A stretch of 18,449 nucleotides of DNA from Lysobacterales bacterium (GCA_009692275.1 SHZL01000017.1:1-18449), one strand, 5' to 3'. Positions 6,740 to 14,357 are shown, numbered from the stretch's first letter. Program-made: numbers and translations. Notes: generated by a model from the letters alone, not told the origin.

Positions 6740-8133
6740 GCAATATTCGTAATCTGTTCTTGTGCGCGGCAGCGGCTGTGCTGTCGGTGGCGGCAGTACC
6801 TGTGGTATTTGCCCAGGATTCCCTTGATGCACTGCTGGATGAAGTGCAGGCTGTCCGGGCTGATGAACTGAAAGCCTTTGAGCAGCGTTCCGCGGAATTC
6901 AATGCGGCCTCTGCCGATCAGCAACAAAAAATGCTGGCGGGCGCCGAGGCAAAGCGCGATGGCCTGGCCGCTGCATCAAGCACGCTCTCCGATGAATTCT
7001 CGGCAAATGAGCTCAAAATCAACGACGCGAAGAAGAGCTTGCGCGAGAAGGCTGCGACTCTGGGCTTGAGCGAAATATTCGGCGTATCGCGGCAAGTTGC
7101 TGCTGACACAGCAACCTTGCTGCGGCAATCACTGATATCAACACAGTTCCCGCCGGCAAAAGGTGAGATGAGTCGTGACGAGTTCCTGCGCACCTATGCA
7201 GCCTCGCAAGCGACTCCCACCCCGGCCGACCTGGAACGTGTCTGGTTTGAGTTGCAGCGTGAAATGACTGCAAGTGGTCAGGTCGCCAAGTACCAGGCCA
7301 ATGTGGTGCAACCGGGTGGTCAAGCGACCGCAGCGGAAGTCATTCGCATTGGCGCGTTTACAGCGACCTCGGACGGCAAATTCCTGGATTATCTACCCAG
7401 TCTGATGACACTGAACGTTTACCCGCGCCAACCGCCAGCGGAGTTCCTGGCTTACGTCGATGAGCTGCAGTCAGCCTCCGGCGGCTATGTTGAAGCCGTA
7501 GTGGATTCGGCGCGCGGTGTGTTGTTGTCGCTTTATGTGGAGCGGCCAACCTGGGGTAAACGTATTGAGCTGGGTGAAGAAGTCGGCTACGTGATTCTGT
7601 TCATTGGCGGCGCCGCGCTGCTGGCATTTTTTGGCCAGCTGCTCTTCCTGGTGATGACGCGTATGGCGGTAGGCCGACAACTGAAAAACCTGACCCAGCT
7701 AAGCAGAAATAACCCGCTGGGACGCGTTTTGTTGGCCTTCAAGGGTGACCCGAATCTCATTGAGCAGGACGCGGATATTGCTGAATTGCGTATTTCCGAG
7801 GCCGTTTTGCGTGAAGTGCCCAAGTTGGAACGGTTTCAGTCCTTTTTGCGGCTTTCGGTTGCCGCCGGTCCGTTGCTGGGCCTGATTGGTACAGTGCTGG
7901 GTATGATCATGACGTTCCAGAGCATCACCGAGTCGGGTTCAAGCGATCCCAAGTTGATGGCTGCTGGTATCGGCCAGGCCATGATTGCAACTGTACTGGG
8001 TCTGGGTATTGCCATTCCGCTGTTGTTTGCCAATGCCGTGCTCACCTCACTGTCCAAAAGCGTGTCGCAGATTCTCGATGAACAGGCTGTAGGCATGCTG
8101 GCTGAAAGTATTGAGAAACAGCGCCGTGGGTGA
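6736..8133 (+). CDS. ttpC: TtpC-like MotA/TolQ/ExbB proton channel protein, first copy
   Basis: A 465-residue protein matching TtpC, the extended ExbB-like component required for TonB2-type transport in Vibrio. GTG 6736 overlaps the previous stop and has AGGAGG (6723-6728) seven bases upstream. Residues 1-26 are a signal peptide (ending VPVVFA). Residues about 30-125 are periplasmic coiled coil and residues about 130-280 a globular periplasmic domain (LERVWFELQREMTASGQ, YVEAVVDSARGVLLSLYVER). The first membrane helix is at about 283-307. A cytoplasmic loop (SEAVLREVPKLERFQSF) leads to the TolQ/ExbB domain with helices at about 371-397 (VAAGPLLGLIGTVLGMIMTF) and 411-436 (GIGQAMIATVLGLGIAIPLL). 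These line a proton path in ExbB relatives. About three quarters of the last 115 residues are identical to the second copy at 12256. The symbol is by analogy. Confidence 0.88.
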   Translation: MSNIRNLFLCAAAAVLSVAAVPVVFAQDSLDALLDEVQAVRADELKAFEQRSAEFNAASADQQQKMLAGAEAKRDGLAAASSTLSDEFSANELKINDAKKSLREKAATLGLSEIFGVSRQVAADTATLLRQSLISTQFPPAKGEMSRDEFLRTYAASQATPTPADLERVWFELQREMTASGQVAKYQANVVQPGGQATAAEVIRIGAFTATSDGKFLDYLPSLMTLNVYPRQPPAEFLAYVDELQSASGGYVEAVVDSARGVLLSLYVERPTWGKRIELGEEVGYVILFIGGAALLAFFGQLLFLVMTRMAVGRQLKNLTQLSRNNPLGRVLLAFKGDPNLIEQDADIAELRISEAVLREVPKLERFQSFLRLSVAAGPLLGLIGTVLGMIMTFQSITESGSSDPKLMAAGIGQAMIATVLGLGIAIPLLFANAVLTSLSKSVSQILDEQAVGMLAESIEKQRRG

Positions 8134-8647
8134 AAACATCCCATTAGTCAATGGTGTGTTTGAACTTGTCGATGACGGTGGGCCGTTTGTCGGGCTCATT
8201 TTCGCCGCCGGGGTGTTGATGTGGACCATCATCGCCGAACGTTACTGGTTTTTCCTGCGAGTGCTGCCGCGGCAGGCAGAAGAACTGCAAAAAGCGTGGG
8301 ATGCCCGTGACGAACACACTTCATGGTGTGCGCGGCAGATCCGGCAGGCGATGATTTCCCGGCTTAACCGCGGGATGAGTGCCGGCTTTCCCGTGATGCA
8401 GGTACTGGTTCCGATGTCACCTTTGCTCGGTCTGATCGGCACCGTGACGGGCATGCTCGAGGTGTTTGATTCCATGGCGCTACGCGGCAATGCCGATGCA
8501 CGCAGTATGGCAAGCGGCGTGTCACAGGCCATGATTTGTACAATGACCGGCCTTGCAGTAAGCATTACCGGATTGTACCCAGTGCATTACTTCCGCGCGC
8601 GTACCTTGCGTGAAACTGAACTTTTGGCCGACAGGTTTGAGTTGTAA
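8126..8647 (+). CDS. exbB: ExbB-type proton channel subunit
   Basis: A 173-residue ExbB/TolQ-family protein of the short, canonical type, without the periplasmic extension of TtpC. GTG 8126 is chosen (overlapping the TtpC stop by eight bases); an in-frame TTG at 8111 would add five residues. The first helix is at about residues 17-37 (GGPFVGLIFAAGVLMWTIIA). A cytoplasmic region follows, then the family pair: VMQVLVPMSPLLGLIGTVTG, MLEVFDSMALRGNADARSMA and SGVSQAMICTMTGLAVSITG. The GLIGTVTGM and GVSQAM motifs are typical of ExbB. In the complex, ExbB forms the cytoplasmic-membrane pore around ExbD and transfers energy to TonB. It is the only short ExbB in the locus, set between TtpC and two ExbD genes. 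It is separated from ExbD by eight bases. Confidence 0.88.
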   Translation: MGENIPLVNGVFELVDDGGPFVGLIFAAGVLMWTIIAERYWFFLRVLPRQAEELQKAWDARDEHTSWCARQIRQAMISRLNRGMSAGFPVMQVLVPMSPLLGLIGTVTGMLEVFDSMALRGNADARSMASGVSQAMICTMTGLAVSITGLYPVHYFRARTLRETELLADRFEL

Positions 8648-8655
8648 ACACTGCT

Positions 8656-9066
8656 ATGGGCATGCGACGTCGCAACGAACAGTCACACGAATCATCCCAC
8701 GGTATCGATTTGGCTCCGATGCTGGACTTTGTGATCAACCTTTTGATCTTCTTTATTATCACTGCGGTATTTGTAAAAGAGTTCGGGCTGAACGTAAACC
8801 GCCCGACCAGCTTCGAACAGAAAAACAAGGATGACCAGAAGGGCATCCAGATTCAAGTCCTTAACAATGGTGAGATCTGGATCGACGGCCGTGCCGTGGA
8901 TGTGCGTGCGGTGCGTGCAAACGTCGAGCGCATGAGCGCCATTGACCCTGATACCGGCGTATTGCTGCTGGCCAACGAACAGGCGCCAACCGGTACCGTG
9001 GTCGAAGTAGTGGATCAGGTTCACCTGGGCGGGATTTACAACATCACGTTCACTACATCTAACTGA
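8656..9066 (+). CDS. exbD: ExbD-type transport protein, first copy
   Basis: A 136-residue ExbD/TolR-family protein: short cytoplasmic N-terminus, one membrane helix and a periplasmic domain. The motif GIDLAPMLDFVINLLIFFII contains the helix aspartate (Asp24) that in ExbD/TolR carries the proton; it is present here. The periplasmic part has the family pattern IQVLNNGEIWIDGRAVDVRA and VVEVVDQVHLGGIYNITF. It is adjacent to a second ExbD (9108-9521) with similar size and the same motif but a quite different periplasmic sequence. A 17-base duplication around its stop codon is noted separately. Confidence 0.9.
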   Translation: MGMRRRNEQSHESSHGIDLAPMLDFVINLLIFFIITAVFVKEFGLNVNRPTSFEQKNKDDQKGIQIQVLNNGEIWIDGRAVDVRAVRANVERMSAIDPDTGVLLLANEQAPTGTVVEVVDQVHLGGIYNITFTTSN

Positions 9067-9094
9067 AGACACCGGCGAACTGAAGACGTCGGCA
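9061..9094 (+). repeat. Two-copy imperfect 17-bp tandem repeat across the first ExbD stop
   Basis: AACTGAAGACACCGGCG (9061-9077) is followed directly by AACTGAAGACGTCGGCA (9078-9094). They differ at three positions. The first copy contains the final Asn codon and stop of the first ExbD, so the stop is duplicated. The second copy leads into the ribosome site of the next gene. Confidence 0.8.
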
Positions 9095-9107
9095 AGGAAC
9101 TGTTGAT

Positions 9108-9521
9108 ATGCAGCACACGCGCCATACACCAGAAAGCGAAGACCACGGCATCGACCTGGCGCCGATGCTCGATTTCACCATTAACCTGCTGATTTTCTTC
9201 ATCATCACGACGTCTTTCATCAAGGAAGCGGGGATTACCGTATTCAAACCTTTGGCGATCACCGCGGAAAATCGTGATTCGGGCAACCTGTTGATTGCTG
9301 TGCGGGAAAATGGTGAGATCTGGATGGACCGGCACCCGGTTGAAGTACGTGAATTGCGGGCGCTGATTGAGCGCCTGCACATTGAGCGCCCCGACGACAC
9401 CGTCGTGATCCTTGCCGACAAGGCATCGCGCGCCGGAGTCGTGGCCAAGGTCATGGACGAAGTGCGCCTGGGCGGGATTAAAGAAGTAGCAATCGCCGCC
9501 GACCCTGGTGCGGGCGGCTAG
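9108..9521 (+). CDS. ExbD-type transport protein, second copy
   Basis: A 137-residue ExbD/TolR-family protein. ATG 9108 has AAGGA (9094-9098) upstream. The motif GIDLAPMLDFTINLLIFFII keeps the key helix aspartate (Asp22). The periplasmic part reads LLIAVRENGEIWMDRHPVEV and VVAKVMDEVRLGGIKEVAIA. It lies directly upstream of tonB. Two consecutive ExbD genes could assemble as a heteromer or serve different TtpC partners; which applies cannot be told from sequence. No decay is visible in either copy. Confidence 0.9.
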   Translation: MQHTRHTPESEDHGIDLAPMLDFTINLLIFFIITTSFIKEAGITVFKPLAITAENRDSGNLLIAVRENGEIWMDRHPVEVRELRALIERLHIERPDDTVVILADKASRAGVVAKVMDEVRLGGIKEVAIAADPGAGG

Positions 9522-9545
9522 GGCGGAACCGAGGAGAAGCTGGAC

Positions 9546-10148
9546 GTGAGTCTTCGTTACCCGTTGGGACTGTTATTTGGCTTCGCATTTTCGCTGGCGC
9601 TGTTCTGGCTTATGTGGCACCTCGTTAGCAGGCCGATCGACATTGGCGAGTTGCGCAAAGCAACGCGAATTGAATTCACGCGCATGCGCCAGGACACCGA
9701 CGTTCAGCGCAAGCAAGACGAGAAGCCCGAACAGGACAAGCCGCCACCGGTTCCTGAGATTCCGCAAATGAACTTGAATTCTTCAGACATCAATAACAAT
9801 GTCGCGCAGATCACCCCGGTGGTCGATGCGTCCGGTGCCATGTCAAAGATGTCAATGTCAGCTGGTACTGATCGCGACATCATTCCGCTGGTGCGCATCA
9901 ACCCGGACTATCCGCCGCGGGCCCTGAGTCGCGGCGTAGAGGGGTTCGTGATTGTACAGTTCACGATCACCGCAACGGGCATGGTAAAAGATGTCATCGT
10001 GGTCGAAGCCAAGCCCAAGGGGTTATTTGACGATGCCGCGGTTCGTGCGGTTGGACGCTGGCGATACAACCCCAAAGTGGTCGAGGGTGTTGCGGTTGAA
10101 CGCGTTGGCGTGCAGACCATGATCACCTTCCAGTTGGAGGAGCCATGA
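9546..10148 (+). CDS. tonB: TonB-family energy transducer
   Basis: A 200-residue TonB-type protein. GTG 9546 has GAGGAG (9531-9536) nine bases upstream. An N-terminal membrane anchor (residues about 7-27, LGLLFGFAFSLALFWLMWHL) is followed by a charged linker with only a short proline stretch (KPEQDKPPPVPEIPQ), then an Asn/Ser-rich segment. The C-terminal TonB domain (about residues 112-200) has PLVRINPDYPPRALSRGVEG, FVIVQFTITATGMVKDVIVV, FDDAAVRAVGRWRYNPKVVE and VGVQTMITFQL. This resembles Vibrio TonB2-like proteins, which are shorter than E. coli TonB and lack its long Pro-rich rod. The stop overlaps the TPR gene start (ATGA). It is the single tonB in the window. Confidence 0.88.
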   Translation: MSLRYPLGLLFGFAFSLALFWLMWHLVSRPIDIGELRKATRIEFTRMRQDTDVQRKQDEKPEQDKPPPVPEIPQMNLNSSDINNNVAQITPVVDASGAMSKMSMSAGTDRDIIPLVRINPDYPPRALSRGVEGFVIVQFTITATGMVKDVIVVEAKPKGLFDDAAVRAVGRWRYNPKVVEGVAVERVGVQTMITFQLEEP

Positions 10149-11422
10149 TCACTTTCCCGCCAAGGAAGAACATGCGCTTCATGACCACGCTAGGGCCGAC
10201 GCTTGGGATGATGCTTGGGCTGTTGCTTTCGACCGCGGTGATTACTCCGCTTGATTCGTATGCAGCGGAAGAAAAGAAAGGAGAAAAGGCTCCAGCTCCG
10301 TCTATAGATGCTGCCACCGGCAAGATCCTCACCGAAGCGATTGATGCCCTGAATGCAGAGCAGTACACCGTTGCTGCCGCTGTCATTGCCAGGCTCAGCA
10401 TGGACAAGCTAAGTCCCTACGAGCGTGGTCGGGTGGAACAAATTCTGGCCACGATTGCTGACTCGCAAGAGAACTATCCGTCTGCGCAAGCCCACCTGCA
10501 GGCAGCCGTCGATTCAGGCGGACTGAACGAGCAGGAGATATCCCAGGCCAGGTACCAGATTGCCCAGCTCTACCTGGCGCAGGAAAAATGGAAGGAAGGC
10601 GCCGCTGCAATGGAGGCATGGATAAGTACAGCAACCAAGCCAAACTCCTCGGCTTATTACCTGCTTGCGGTTGCCTACTATCAGCAGGAATTGTATAAGC
10701 AAGCTTTGGGGCCGGCGCAGAAAGCCGTAGACCTCGCAGAAAAGCCCCAGGAAAGCTGGATCCAGCTGGTACTTGCCCTGCACCTGCAGGAAGAACACTG
10801 GACACAAGCGGTGCCGCTGCTTGTGCGGCTCATCAACATGCATCCGGATAAGAAATCTTATTGGGTGCAGTTGTCATCGGTTTATGGCCAGATGGAGAAA
10901 TATCCACAGGCGCTGGCAACGATGCAGTTGGCCTACGACAACGGCCTGATCGTCGATAATGGTGAAATTCTTCGCCTGGTTGATTTGCTGTTGTTCAACA
11001 ACGTGCCTTACCGCTGCGGAACTATCCTGGAAGAATCCATCGCCAAGAAGACTGTGAAGATCGACACAAAGCTTTACCAGAAACAGTCCGATTGCTGGAT
11101 CGCCGCGCGGGAGTATGAAAAGGCCATTGGGCCTCTTGGGAAAGCAGCGAAGTTGTCGTCCAACGGTGATCTTTTTGTGCGGCTTGGGGAAGTGCAGATT
11201 CAGCGCAACGAATGGAGTGCAGCATCAGACGCGATCAGCCAGGGTCTCAACAAGGGCAATCTGAAGGACACCTCGTATGCCCAGTTGATGCTGGGAATTG
11301 CGCTGTTTAACCAGAAGAAGCTCACACAGGCTGCAGATTATTTCCAGAAGGCGAAGTCGTCAGGCAAGCAACGCAAGACCGCAGAAGGGTATCTGCAGCT
11401 TATAAAAGCGCAGGCGCGTTAG
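10145..11422 (+). CDS. TonB-system-associated TPR protein
   Basis: A 425-residue exported TPR protein. ATG 10145 overlaps the tonB stop; an alternative ATG at 10172 has AAGGAAG directly upstream and would begin closer to the signal peptide (TLGPTLGMMLGLLLSTAVIT). After a Lys/Glu linker come several TPR-like helix pairs (SPYERGRVEQILATIADSQE; QARYQIAQLYLAQEKWKEGA; YYLLAVAYYQQELYKQALGP; YWVQLSSVYGQMEKYPQALA; LMLGIALFNQKKLTQAADYF). A TPR gene following tonB is a recurrent arrangement in TtpC-type clusters. The likely role is as a periplasmic scaffold; the mechanism is not established. It is followed by the repeat-bearing gap before the second DUF3450-TtpC pair. Confidence 0.85.
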   Translation: MITFPPRKNMRFMTTLGPTLGMMLGLLLSTAVITPLDSYAAEEKKGEKAPAPSIDAATGKILTEAIDALNAEQYTVAAAVIARLSMDKLSPYERGRVEQILATIADSQENYPSAQAHLQAAVDSGGLNEQEISQARYQIAQLYLAQEKWKEGAAAMEAWISTATKPNSSAYYLLAVAYYQQELYKQALGPAQKAVDLAEKPQESWIQLVLALHLQEEHWTQAVPLLVRLINMHPDKKSYWVQLSSVYGQMEKYPQALATMQLAYDNGLIVDNGEILRLVDLLLFNNVPYRCGTILEESIAKKTVKIDTKLYQKQSDCWIAAREYEKAIGPLGKAAKLSSNGDLFVRLGEVQIQRNEWSAASDAISQGLNKGNLKDTSYAQLMLGIALFNQKKLTQAADYFQKAKSSGKQRKTAEGYLQLIKAQAR

Positions 11423-11445
11423 TTGCATTATGACCGACAGTAAGA

Positions 11446-11540
11446 CTTGGGATCGATAGTGAAATTTGGGATCGATAGCGGGATTTGGGATCGATAGTGA
11501 AATTTGGGATCGATAGCGGGATTTGGGATAGATACCGAGA
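11446..11540 (+). repeat. Five tandem 19-bp repeats before the second DUF3450 gene
   Basis: The unit is TTTGGGATCGATAGNNNNN, in five head-to-tail copies at 11446, 11465, 11484, 11503 and 11522. The last five bases alternate TGAAA, CGGGA, TGAAA, CGGGA, giving a 38-bp higher-order period; the fifth copy is degenerate (GGGATAGATACCGAGA). Each of the first four has the palindrome ATCGAT. The tract ends two bases before the proposed ATG at 11543. The alternation suggests that a two-unit block was duplicated. It could be a regulatory tract or a slippage-prone region; no known regulator site is recognised. Confidence 0.9.
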
Positions 11541-11542
11541 AC

Positions 11543-12259
11543 ATGTGGCGATTAGCATCATCAAATAGGACGCGATTCCGAATCCTGGCAGCCCTGGTGG
11601 CTGGCGTGGCGTTGCTGGCAAGTAGTGCCCTGGTTTTTGCGGCGCAAAGCGCAGGAGACCGCTATGCGGAAATCCTGGGCGATGTAGACGGCCTGGCACG
11701 GTATAACGCACAACTGCAACAGCAACTGAAATCACAGGAAGAGCAGGTTGCTCTGATTGCGCAACAATTGGTTGGTATCGATGCTACGGCGGCCTCGGTG
11801 GGCCCCCTGGTGCAGCGCATGTTTGATGCCATGGTGGCATTTAAGGCCGCGGACCTTCCCTTTCTCGACCCGACACAGGCAGGCCCCGATTCACGCAAAG
11901 CCAGGATCGACAAGGTAAGAGAGTTGATGGCTGATGAGACTGTTCTGATGTCGGAAAAGTACCGGCGTCTGATTGAGGCGTACCAGATCGAACTGGAGTA
12001 CGGACGGACCATGGTTTCCTATAAAGGCAAGCTGGACGATGGCCGGGATGCCGATTTTCTGCGGGTTGGCCGGGTGTCGTTGATGTACCGGACTGCTAAT
12101 GGAGAGGAAGCCGGGTACTGGGATGCCGAGCAGAAGGTCTGGGTAGTGAATAACGATTTCAGCAAGGCGATCGAAAAGGCGATGCAGGTAGCAACGAAAG
12201 AAACCGCTCCGGATTTGGTGATCCTGCCGGTGCCAGCGCCTACAGAGGTGCCGCTTTGA
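11543..12259 (+). CDS. DUF3450 protein, second copy
   Basis: A 238-residue exported protein paralogous to the product of 5951-6739. ATG 11543 (MWRLASSNRTRF) is preferred because the signal peptide (ILAALVAGVALLASSALVFA, cut before AQS) follows directly; a TTG at 11504 lies within the repeats and is less likely. The ribosome site is poor (GAGAA). A coiled coil (RYNAQLQQQLKSQEEQVALI) and the family core (SEKYRRLIEAYQIELEYGRT, LRVGRVSLMYRTANGEEAGY, WDAEQKVWVV) are clear. Compared with the first copy it has about 30 fewer residues of N-terminal coiled coil. Its stop overlaps the TtpC start (TTGA), as in the first pair. Confidence 0.85.
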   Translation: MWRLASSNRTRFRILAALVAGVALLASSALVFAAQSAGDRYAEILGDVDGLARYNAQLQQQLKSQEEQVALIAQQLVGIDATAASVGPLVQRMFDAMVAFKAADLPFLDPTQAGPDSRKARIDKVRELMADETVLMSEKYRRLIEAYQIELEYGRTMVSYKGKLDDGRDADFLRVGRVSLMYRTANGEEAGYWDAEQKVWVVNNDFSKAIEKAMQVATKETAPDLVILPVPAPTEVPL

Positions 12260-13650
12260 TTTCTCTTCGTAAAATGGGTCTGGCCGTCGTGGCGGTGCTT
12301 TTTGCACAGCTGCTTTTCAGCAATTCCTTTGCCGCAGTTACGGTAGCGGATTTTGGCAAATCCGCGCAGCAATTGAAGGAAAAGGAAGCCAAGCTGGCGA
12401 AGCAGCGCGAGGCTGCATTTACTACCGAACTTAGAAAACAGGAACAGCTGGCGAGGGATGCACTGGCCCGGCGTAATACCGCTGAGGCCCGCGGCAACGC
12501 CCTGAACAGCGCATACGACAGGAACATTGACCGCATCGCCGAAGTAACACAGTTGCTCAGGCAACACGAGGGCAACCTCGGCGAATTGTTTGGCGTTACC
12601 CGGCAAATCGCCGGCGACGCAGCAAACGTTTTGCAGCAGTCCATGCTGACGGTGCAATACCCGGCTGAAAAAGGACAGGACGACCGCGCACAGTTCCTGG
12701 TGAAGATGGCGGCGGTGAAAGCACTTCCGTCTATCGTTGAACTGGAGCGCATGTGGTTTGAACTGCAGCGCGAGATGACTGAGAACGGCAAAGTGGTGCG
12801 GTTCAAGGCGCCAGTTTTGCAAATCGATGGAACTTCGGTCGAGATGGAAGTCGTGCGCGTCGGTCCGTTTACGGCGGTTTCTGACGGGAATTACCTTGCC
12901 TACATCCCGAGCAAGAAATCACTGGCCTTGCTTGAACGGCAACTGAGTGGTTCCCTGGTCTCGGTGGCAGAGGCATTGCAGGCCCCGACTGAAGGCAATG
13001 ATTACCGTGAAGCTATCGTGGATCCTTCGCGAGGTGCGTTGCTGACGCGCTATGTCGAGCGCCCCAACCCGATTGAGCGCATACAGAACGGCGAAGTGGT
13101 AGGTTACGTGATTGTATTTGTCGGTATCCTTGGGGTAATTCTCGCCATATTCCAGTACTTCTATTTGTTTGTTACCCGCTCAGCGGTCAACTCCCAGTTG
13201 GGTGATTTGGACAACCCCAAGACCGGAAATCCGCTGGGCCGGGTCATACTGGCATTTCGCGGTGACGGCAAAATAGTCGAAAATTCAGAACTTGCTGAGT
13301 TGCGTTTGTCGGAAGCTGTATTGCGGGAGATTCCGAAGATCGAACGCTTCCAGGCGTTCCTGCGCCTCGCCGTTGCCGCGGGACCCTTGTTGGGCCTGAT
13401 TGGTACGGTTATCGGCATGATCATCACCTTCCATGCCATCGTGGCATCCGGTTCCAGCGATCCGCGCATGATGGCCCATGGCATCGGACAGGCCATGATT
13501 GCCACGGTTCTGGGTCTTGGTATAGCAATCCCCTTGCTGTTCATCAATTCGGGACTTGCAGCATTGTCCGGAGCTATTACGCAGATCCTGGACGAACAGA
13601 GCGAATCGCTTTTAGCCGCGGATATTATCGAAAGACGCCGGGCGGCTTGA
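12256..13650 (+). CDS. TtpC-like MotA/TolQ/ExbB proton channel protein, second copy
   Basis: A 464-residue paralogue of the product of 6736-8133 with the same architecture. TTG 12256 overlaps the DUF3450 stop and has AGAGG (12244-12248) seven bases upstream. Residues 1-26 are a signal peptide (ending FSNSFA). A coiled coil (about 32-105) and a periplasmic domain (LERMWFELQREMTENGKVVR, YREAIVDPSRGALLTRYVER) follow. Membrane helices are at about 282-306, 369-395 and 409-434 (VAAGPLLGLIGTVIGMIITF; GIGQAMIATVLGLGIAIPLL). By hand alignment about 77 of the 100 residues around the TolQ/ExbB domain are identical to the first copy, while the periplasmic half has diverged much more. No short ExbB follows, so it probably uses the shared ExbB-ExbD set. 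The downstream gene is an unrelated DedA protein. Confidence 0.88.
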   Translation: MISLRKMGLAVVAVLFAQLLFSNSFAAVTVADFGKSAQQLKEKEAKLAKQREAAFTTELRKQEQLARDALARRNTAEARGNALNSAYDRNIDRIAEVTQLLRQHEGNLGELFGVTRQIAGDAANVLQQSMLTVQYPAEKGQDDRAQFLVKMAAVKALPSIVELERMWFELQREMTENGKVVRFKAPVLQIDGTSVEMEVVRVGPFTAVSDGNYLAYIPSKKSLALLERQLSGSLVSVAEALQAPTEGNDYREAIVDPSRGALLTRYVERPNPIERIQNGEVVGYVIVFVGILGVILAIFQYFYLFVTRSAVNSQLGDLDNPKTGNPLGRVILAFRGDGKIVENSELAELRLSEAVLREIPKIERFQAFLRLAVAAGPLLGLIGTVIGMIITFHAIVASGSSDPRMMAHGIGQAMIATVLGLGIAIPLLFINSGLAALSGAITQILDEQSESLLAADIIERRRAA

Positions 13651-13680
13651 TCCCCGCTACAGCCCTGACGGCGCTGGCAG

Positions 13681-14328
13681 ATGTTTGGTAGCCTGATTGC
13701 TTTCTGGTTCGAGTTGCTCAGCGACTGGGGTTATGCAGGCGTCATCGTCCTGATGGCGCTCGAAAGCTCAGTTTTCCCCGTACCCAGCGAACTCGTGATT
13801 CCACCCGCCATCTATTGGGCCAGCCAGGGGCAGATGAGTTTTTGGGGAGTTGTCGTTGCCGGAACCCTTGGTTCCTGGCTGGGCGCTTCGATTACATACT
13901 GGGTGGCACGCGCGGTGGGCCGCGTTGTTGTTGTACGTTACGGCAAGTGGTTTCACATTAGCCCGGCAAGCATTGATCGTGCCGAACGCATTGTGCATCG
14001 GTACGAAGCCGGGGGGGTGTTCTTTGCCCGCCTGTTGCCAGTCGTGCGCCATGTCATATCCATTCCGGCGGGCCTGATCCGCATGGATTTTCGGGTTTTC
14101 AGCGTGGTTACCGTGATCGGATCATTCGCCTGGTGCTGGATACTGGCGGAGTTCAGCCTGTACATATTCGCCAGGCACCCGGGCGCTGACCTGTTGGGAA
14201 ACCCCGAGCAGATGGTCAAACTTGTGCAGCATGAGGTCCTGCCGCTGGTTGGAGCGATCCTGGTTCTGTGCGCTTTGTACCTGGCGGGAATCGCCTTGAG
14301 TTCACGCGGGAAAAAGGCCGATGAATGA
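13681..14328 (+). CDS. DedA family membrane protein
   Basis: A 215-residue protein of the DedA (VTT/SNARE-associated) family, inner-membrane proteins implicated in lipid-carrier flipping and membrane-potential homeostasis. Family signatures are present: ESSVFPVPSELVIPP (residues 28-42, with acidic Glu28 and Glu37), GSWLGASITYWVARAVGR, and the conserved FFARLLPVVRHVISIPAG (114-131), whose Arg117 and Arg123 correspond to the essential arginines in E. coli DedA proteins. The ATG at 13681 begins 30 bases after the second TtpC stop, with no promoter seen, so it may be read from the TonB operon. The stop region is four bases from an upstream in-frame ATG of the next frame, but that gene's better start is further on. 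Confidence 0.88.
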   Translation: MFGSLIAFWFELLSDWGYAGVIVLMALESSVFPVPSELVIPPAIYWASQGQMSFWGVVVAGTLGSWLGASITYWVARAVGRVVVVRYGKWFHISPASIDRAERIVHRYEAGGVFFARLLPVVRHVISIPAGLIRMDFRVFSVVTVIGSFAWCWILAEFSLYIFARHPGADLLGNPEQMVKLVQHEVLPLVGAILVLCALYLAGIALSSRGKKADE

Positions 14329-14357
14329 GCCGCAACAGGGATAGGCCTGCACAGGGC

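Noticed and set aside
11446..11540. CRISPR-like array
   Set aside because: The units are directly head-to-tail with no unique spacers.
11504..11542. TTG start for the second DUF3450 gene inside the repeats
   Set aside because: It would place 13 repeat-encoded residues before the signal peptide; ATG 11543 gives a normal signal sequence.
12019..12822. Minus-strand 267-codon open frame opposite the second DUF3450/TtpC junction
   Set aside because: It overlaps two well-supported genes whose plus-strand family motifs are clear.
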